Of a stretch of DNA of 9,121 bases, positions 7,218 through 9,121 are shown piece by piece; the first letter of the stretch is position 1; each line of letters opens with the position of its first letter. This DNA comes from Clostridia bacterium. GTDB lineage: Bacteria; Bacillota; Dehalobacteriia; UBA4068. The translations under genes and the position numbers were made by a program. The notes under the pieces were generated by a model. That model saw only the letters and a program-made list of their open reading frames with translations, did not search any database and was not told the DNA's origin. The stretch spans positions 1 through 9,121 of the forward strand of contig JAAYYR010000124.1 of the NCBI GenBank assembly GCA_012515255.1. Reading direction: 5' to 3'.

Positions 7218-8624
7218 TTAAGGGATAATGGCAAAAACCGTGCCCTGATGATAATCTATGACCCGCGTCGAGGCGTAAACGCCCAAATATAGCTGCGTCT
7301 GATGAAGATTAGCGCCCAGGCTGACATAATAGGCTGCCTGTGCGCCAAAATCATAATCAACGTCAAGCAGGCTGAAATCATTGATTCTGCGGTCGCCCAG
7401 GGGGCTGGTATAAGCCAAAAAGCCCCTGGCCGGGGATGAGCCTGTCGCAGCCAGATCGCAAAAAACCACATTTCCCGTGAGGCCGGGGATTTCCGCCCCC
7501 AGATATGGCTGCACGCCGGTCAGAGCGCTGCCGCCCGCTTTGCCGGGCCGGTTTTCCTGATGAAAATAGCAGGTTAAAGGTTCCAGGCTTTGCGGCGCGC
7601 ACAGCACCGCTTCCTCATAATAGGCGATAATTTTCTCATCCCGAGCCGGGCAGTCCGGGCAATCGCGGATGATCGCGGTCGGCAGAACGCCTTCCCAGCC
7701 TCGCCAGCCCAGGTTGATCAAATCCCCCGGCCCGGCAGCTGATTGCCCGGCCGCCGCGCGGACGATATCAGCCACCGGCCGGGGCCGGTCATAAACAAAG
7801 GAGAAAACCGACTCCACTAGGTCTTGCCCCACATTGCCCGCGTACTTGATATACTGCTGATGGAATTTTTGGTAGGAAATGCCCGGTATATTGCGGACGC
7901 CCTTGGCGATCAACGTAAGCGTTTCCTGTATCCTTAAAGGCAGCTCGTCAAAGCATGCGACAATAGGGGGGTTATCCATAAATATATCCTGCGCCACATC
8001 AATCTCAATGATCTTGCCGGCGATCTCCAGCTCATCCTGGCTGAGATTAAACGGGTCGTAGCCCAGGCCGCCGTCCCCGGTGGTCAATACAAGCCGGCCG
8101 CTTTCGGGAGAGAAATTGAGGCTGTTGACGCCGTTATGATTCATAAACGGCCGCCTTAAATTGAGCAGCGTCCTCCTTTTTTGCGCGGCGCCGCCCGCGG
8201 GAGAAATCCATTCCTCAACCGTGTCGATATGGTCATAGTCGGCCCCCCGATTTGTCCATTGGCGGCCTAGGGTTTGGCTATCGCAGGGATTAGGAATAAA
8301 TGGCCCCCTTAAAGCGCCGGGACCTTGGCTGCCGGCCAGAGAATAATGAAGGTAAAATAGGCCATTATTTTGAAACAAAGGGTGGAATGCCATTCCCAGC
8401 AGGCCCCGCTCATCATAACCGCCGGCAGCGCCCAGTTGCATGATTAGCGGCCGTATATCTAAAAAAGCCCTGACCATTCCATTCGCCAGATAAAAAATCT
8501 CGCCCACTTGCGTGGCAATAAACAGCCTTTCCTGCGTATCGCCCGGCGGGATCGCCGTCTTGATTACCGTAGGCAAATTGATCTCCCTGATTAGCGGCTG
8601 CAAACGAATGTTCAAATTGGTCAA
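7218..8624 (-). CDS. PQQ-dependent sugar dehydrogenase-like protein (glucose/sorbosone dehydrogenase family, six-bladed beta-propeller)
   Basis: 468 residues from a TTG start (8624-8622), fixed by GGAGGT six bases upstream and an in-frame stop shortly before. Family signatures: an early strand RLFIATQVGEIFYL (33-46); DERGLLGMAFHPLFQNNGLF (71-90), the most diagnostic block; MNHNG (161-165), which places H163 where the family has its PQQ-contacting histidine; TTGDGGLGYDPF (181-192); and a closing GTVFAIIP. Family members of known function oxidise aldose sugars with PQQ and calcium, generally outside the cytoplasmic membrane. Oddities: the N-terminus is polar with no signal peptide or membrane segment; the usual HNGG is HNGVNS; and a long insert lies around 215-330 between later blades. 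Firmicutes rarely make PQQ, so activity as a sugar dehydrogenase is uncertain; it may be a propeller with another role. It converges on ligD and shows no functional link to it. Confidence 0.82.
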   Translation of the reverse strand: MTNLNIRLQPLIREINLPTVIKTAIPPGDTQERLFIATQVGEIFYLANGMVRAFLDIRPLIMQLGAAGGYDERGLLGMAFHPLFQNNGLFYLHYSLAGSQGPGALRGPFIPNPCDSQTLGRQWTNRGADYDHIDTVEEWISPAGGAAQKRRTLLNLRRPFMNHNGVNSLNFSPESGRLVLTTGDGGLGYDPFNLSQDELEIAGKIIEIDVAQDIFMDNPPIVACFDELPLRIQETLTLIAKGVRNIPGISYQKFHQQYIKYAGNVGQDLVESVFSFVYDRPRPVADIVRAAAGQSAAGPGDLINLGWRGWEGVLPTAIIRDCPDCPARDEKIIAYYEEAVLCAPQSLEPLTCYFHQENRPGKAGGSALTGVQPYLGAEIPGLTGNVVFCDLAATGSSPARGFLAYTSPLGDRRINDFSLLDVDYDFGAQAAYYVSLGANLHQTQLYLGVYASTRVIDYHQGTVFAIIP

Positions 8625-8630
8625 TTTAAT

Positions 8631-8636
8631 ACCTCC
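8631..8636 (-). promoter_or_regulatory. Ribosome binding site that decides the TTG start of the dehydrogenase-like gene
   Basis: On the minus strand GGAGGT, within a run reading GGGGGGAGGT, lies 6 bases before TTG at 8624. There is no in-frame ATG between the upstream TAA and residue 50, so TTG is the start. Confidence 0.85.
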
Positions 8637-8776
8637 CCCCGGTTTTGTTTATAATTATGATCCGCGTCAGCCCATTAGTACGCAGCCGGGGGAACCCCTG
8701 TGCCGGGAATAGGGCGCGGAACCGGCCGCGATACGCCGAACCGTTTACCGGCCTGGGCGGCGGGCGTTGGCGCGAT

Positions 8777-8889
8777 CCCCGGAACAAGCAATAACCCCGC
8801 TTGGAACGCGGGGTTAGGATTGATTATGGCATTATTTGTTTTTAACCGGGTTGTTAGCGAAAGAACAACGGGCCTTATGGGCTCGCGAC
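8777..8889 (-). pseudogene. Possible decayed LysM-domain remnant
   Basis: On the minus strand, 8833-8777 read NAIINPNPAFQAGLLLVPG without a stop. This resembles the second half of a LysM peptidoglycan-binding repeat (pattern I-I-x-x-N-P ... L-x-x-G-x-x-L-x-I-P-G), and is followed by proline-rich codons (APTPAA, PVPRPIPGTGVPP) as in LysM linkers. The expected first half (V-x-x-G-D-T-L-F-x-I-A) can be glimpsed just upstream as VASP, stop, GPLFFR, but only in another frame and with a stop. There is no start codon with a ribosome site. CAP proteins of spore formers often carry LysM repeats, which makes a duplicated relic plausible. The match relies on reading by eye with allowed indels, so it may be chance, and it overlaps the hairpin. 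Confidence 0.28.
8792..8816 (-). terminator. Hairpin, probable weak terminator of the CAP gene
   Basis: A perfect 9-bp stem, TAACCCCGC (8792-8800) with GCGGGGTTA (8808-8816), closes a 7-base loop. On the minus strand it lies about 90 bases after the CAP stop and is followed by TTGCTTGTT, an interrupted T-rich run. That supports a weak intrinsic terminator for the minus-strand CAP gene. On the plus strand the 3' flank is not T-rich. Confidence 0.45.
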
Positions 8890-8905
8890 CGCTATTTGCT
8901 CGGCC

Positions 8906-9121
8906 TTATAGTGCGCGGAAAGTAAATTTTGGGGCATAGAATAATTGCGAGCAGTAGATTTTGCCATTGCTTTTTTGGAAATAGCCTATGCCCAGCATCG
9001 TATATCTGGCATTAAGGATATTCGCCTTATGCCCGGGCGATTTCAACCAGGCCTTGACGACTTCCGCGGGGGTCTTATACCCATAGGCCAGGTTTTCCCC
9101 GGCGGATAAATATGTAATCCC
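8906..9121 (-). CDS. CAP/SCP-domain (YkwD-like) protein, C-terminal 71 residues; N-terminus beyond the window
   Basis: The minus strand from 9121 to the TAA at 8908-8906 is open for 71 codons and carries the core signatures of the CAP superfamily (SCP/PR-1, pfam00188): AGENLAYGY (visible residues 7-15), AEVVKAWLKSPGHKANIL (19-36), MLGIGYF (42-48) and YCSQLFYAP (56-64). E9 in GEN and H31 in SPGH are the expected members of the conserved CAP cleft. The domain is complete at its C-terminal end, followed by a short tail. In Firmicutes, bacterial CAP proteins such as YkwD are usually secreted or spore-associated, often with N-terminal LysM or SLH repeats; that part is not visible here. Its biochemical role is not established for most bacterial members. 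It reads toward the dehydrogenase-like gene, 281 bases away. Confidence 0.9.
   Translation of the reverse strand, partial: GITYLSAGENLAYGYKTPAEVVKAWLKSPGHKANILNARYTMLGIGYFQKSNGKIYCSQLFYAPKFTFRAL

Larger units (their letters stand above)
8625..8905. other. 281-base intergenic region between the dehydrogenase-like and CAP genes
   Basis: This region holds the Shine-Dalgarno of the dehydrogenase gene, an AT-rich patch containing the palindrome ATAATTAT (about 8651-8658), a GC-rich middle with a direct repeat ACCGGCC (8721-8727 and 8747-8753), a 9-bp hairpin (8792-8816), and a possible LysM remnant. I could not fit a good -35/-10 pair for the minus-strand gene; the AT-rich patch is the likeliest place for one. 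No tRNA or riboswitch class is recognisable. Confidence 0.5.

Noticed and set aside
8860..8910. Direct repeat GGCCTTAT near the CAP stop, considered as an attachment site or mobile-element edge
   Set aside because: Only 8 bases, twice, with no integrase, transposase or terminal inverted repeats nearby.
8700..8939. Plus-strand 79-codon ORF from a GTG
   Set aside because: No ribosome site, no recognisable family, and it overlaps the real minus-strand CAP coding sequence and the hairpin.
1..9121. CRISPR arrays, tRNA or rRNA genes, insertion sequences
   Set aside because: Scanning both strands by eye showed no regularly spaced repeats, cloverleaf arms, rRNA motifs or transposase-like reading frames.

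Overview
The window reads as chromosomal DNA from an anaerobic Firmicute, probably a spore former of the Negativicutes/Sporomusa type or a GC-rich Clostridium relative. This is inferred from three things: a giant fused 2-hydroxyacyl-CoA dehydratase activase-type protein, which is typical of strict anaerobes; strong AGGAGG-type ribosome sites, including one driving a TTG start; and a YkwD-type CAP protein. The exact taxon cannot be read from the sequence.

Layout. Positions 1-3783 (+) hold the 3' 1260 codons of the activase-related iron-sulfur protein. The frame is open from base 1, so the start lies upstream of the window. After an 84-base gap come ku (3868-4641, +) and ligD (4646-7078, +), four bases apart. 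Together they form a complete two-component bacterial non-homologous end-joining (NHEJ) cassette. LigD carries phosphoesterase, ligase and polymerase domains in that order, with all key residues I looked for present. Two minus-strand genes converge on it: a six-bladed-propeller protein of the glucose/sorbosone dehydrogenase family (7218-8624, TTG start) and the C-terminal 71 codons of a CAP/SCP (YkwD-like) protein (8906-9121), whose N-terminus is beyond the window. The CAP fragment is easily missed because no start codon is in view.

The 140 bases between ligD and the dehydrogenase contain a possible minus-strand terminator. The 281 bases between the dehydrogenase and CAP genes contain a 9-bp perfect hairpin and a stretch that reads like a decayed LysM domain.

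Functionally, Ku binds broken DNA ends and recruits LigD, which trims, fills and seals them. The activase-like protein probably drives ATP-dependent low-potential electron transfer and is unrelated to the repair genes. The propeller and CAP proteins are likewise probably unrelated neighbours. I do not see a clearly new multi-gene system. The most useful points for a second look are the possible internal start for a stand-alone LigD polymerase domain, the possible LysM remnant, the missed CAP gene, and the leaderless, atypical PQQ-type propeller.
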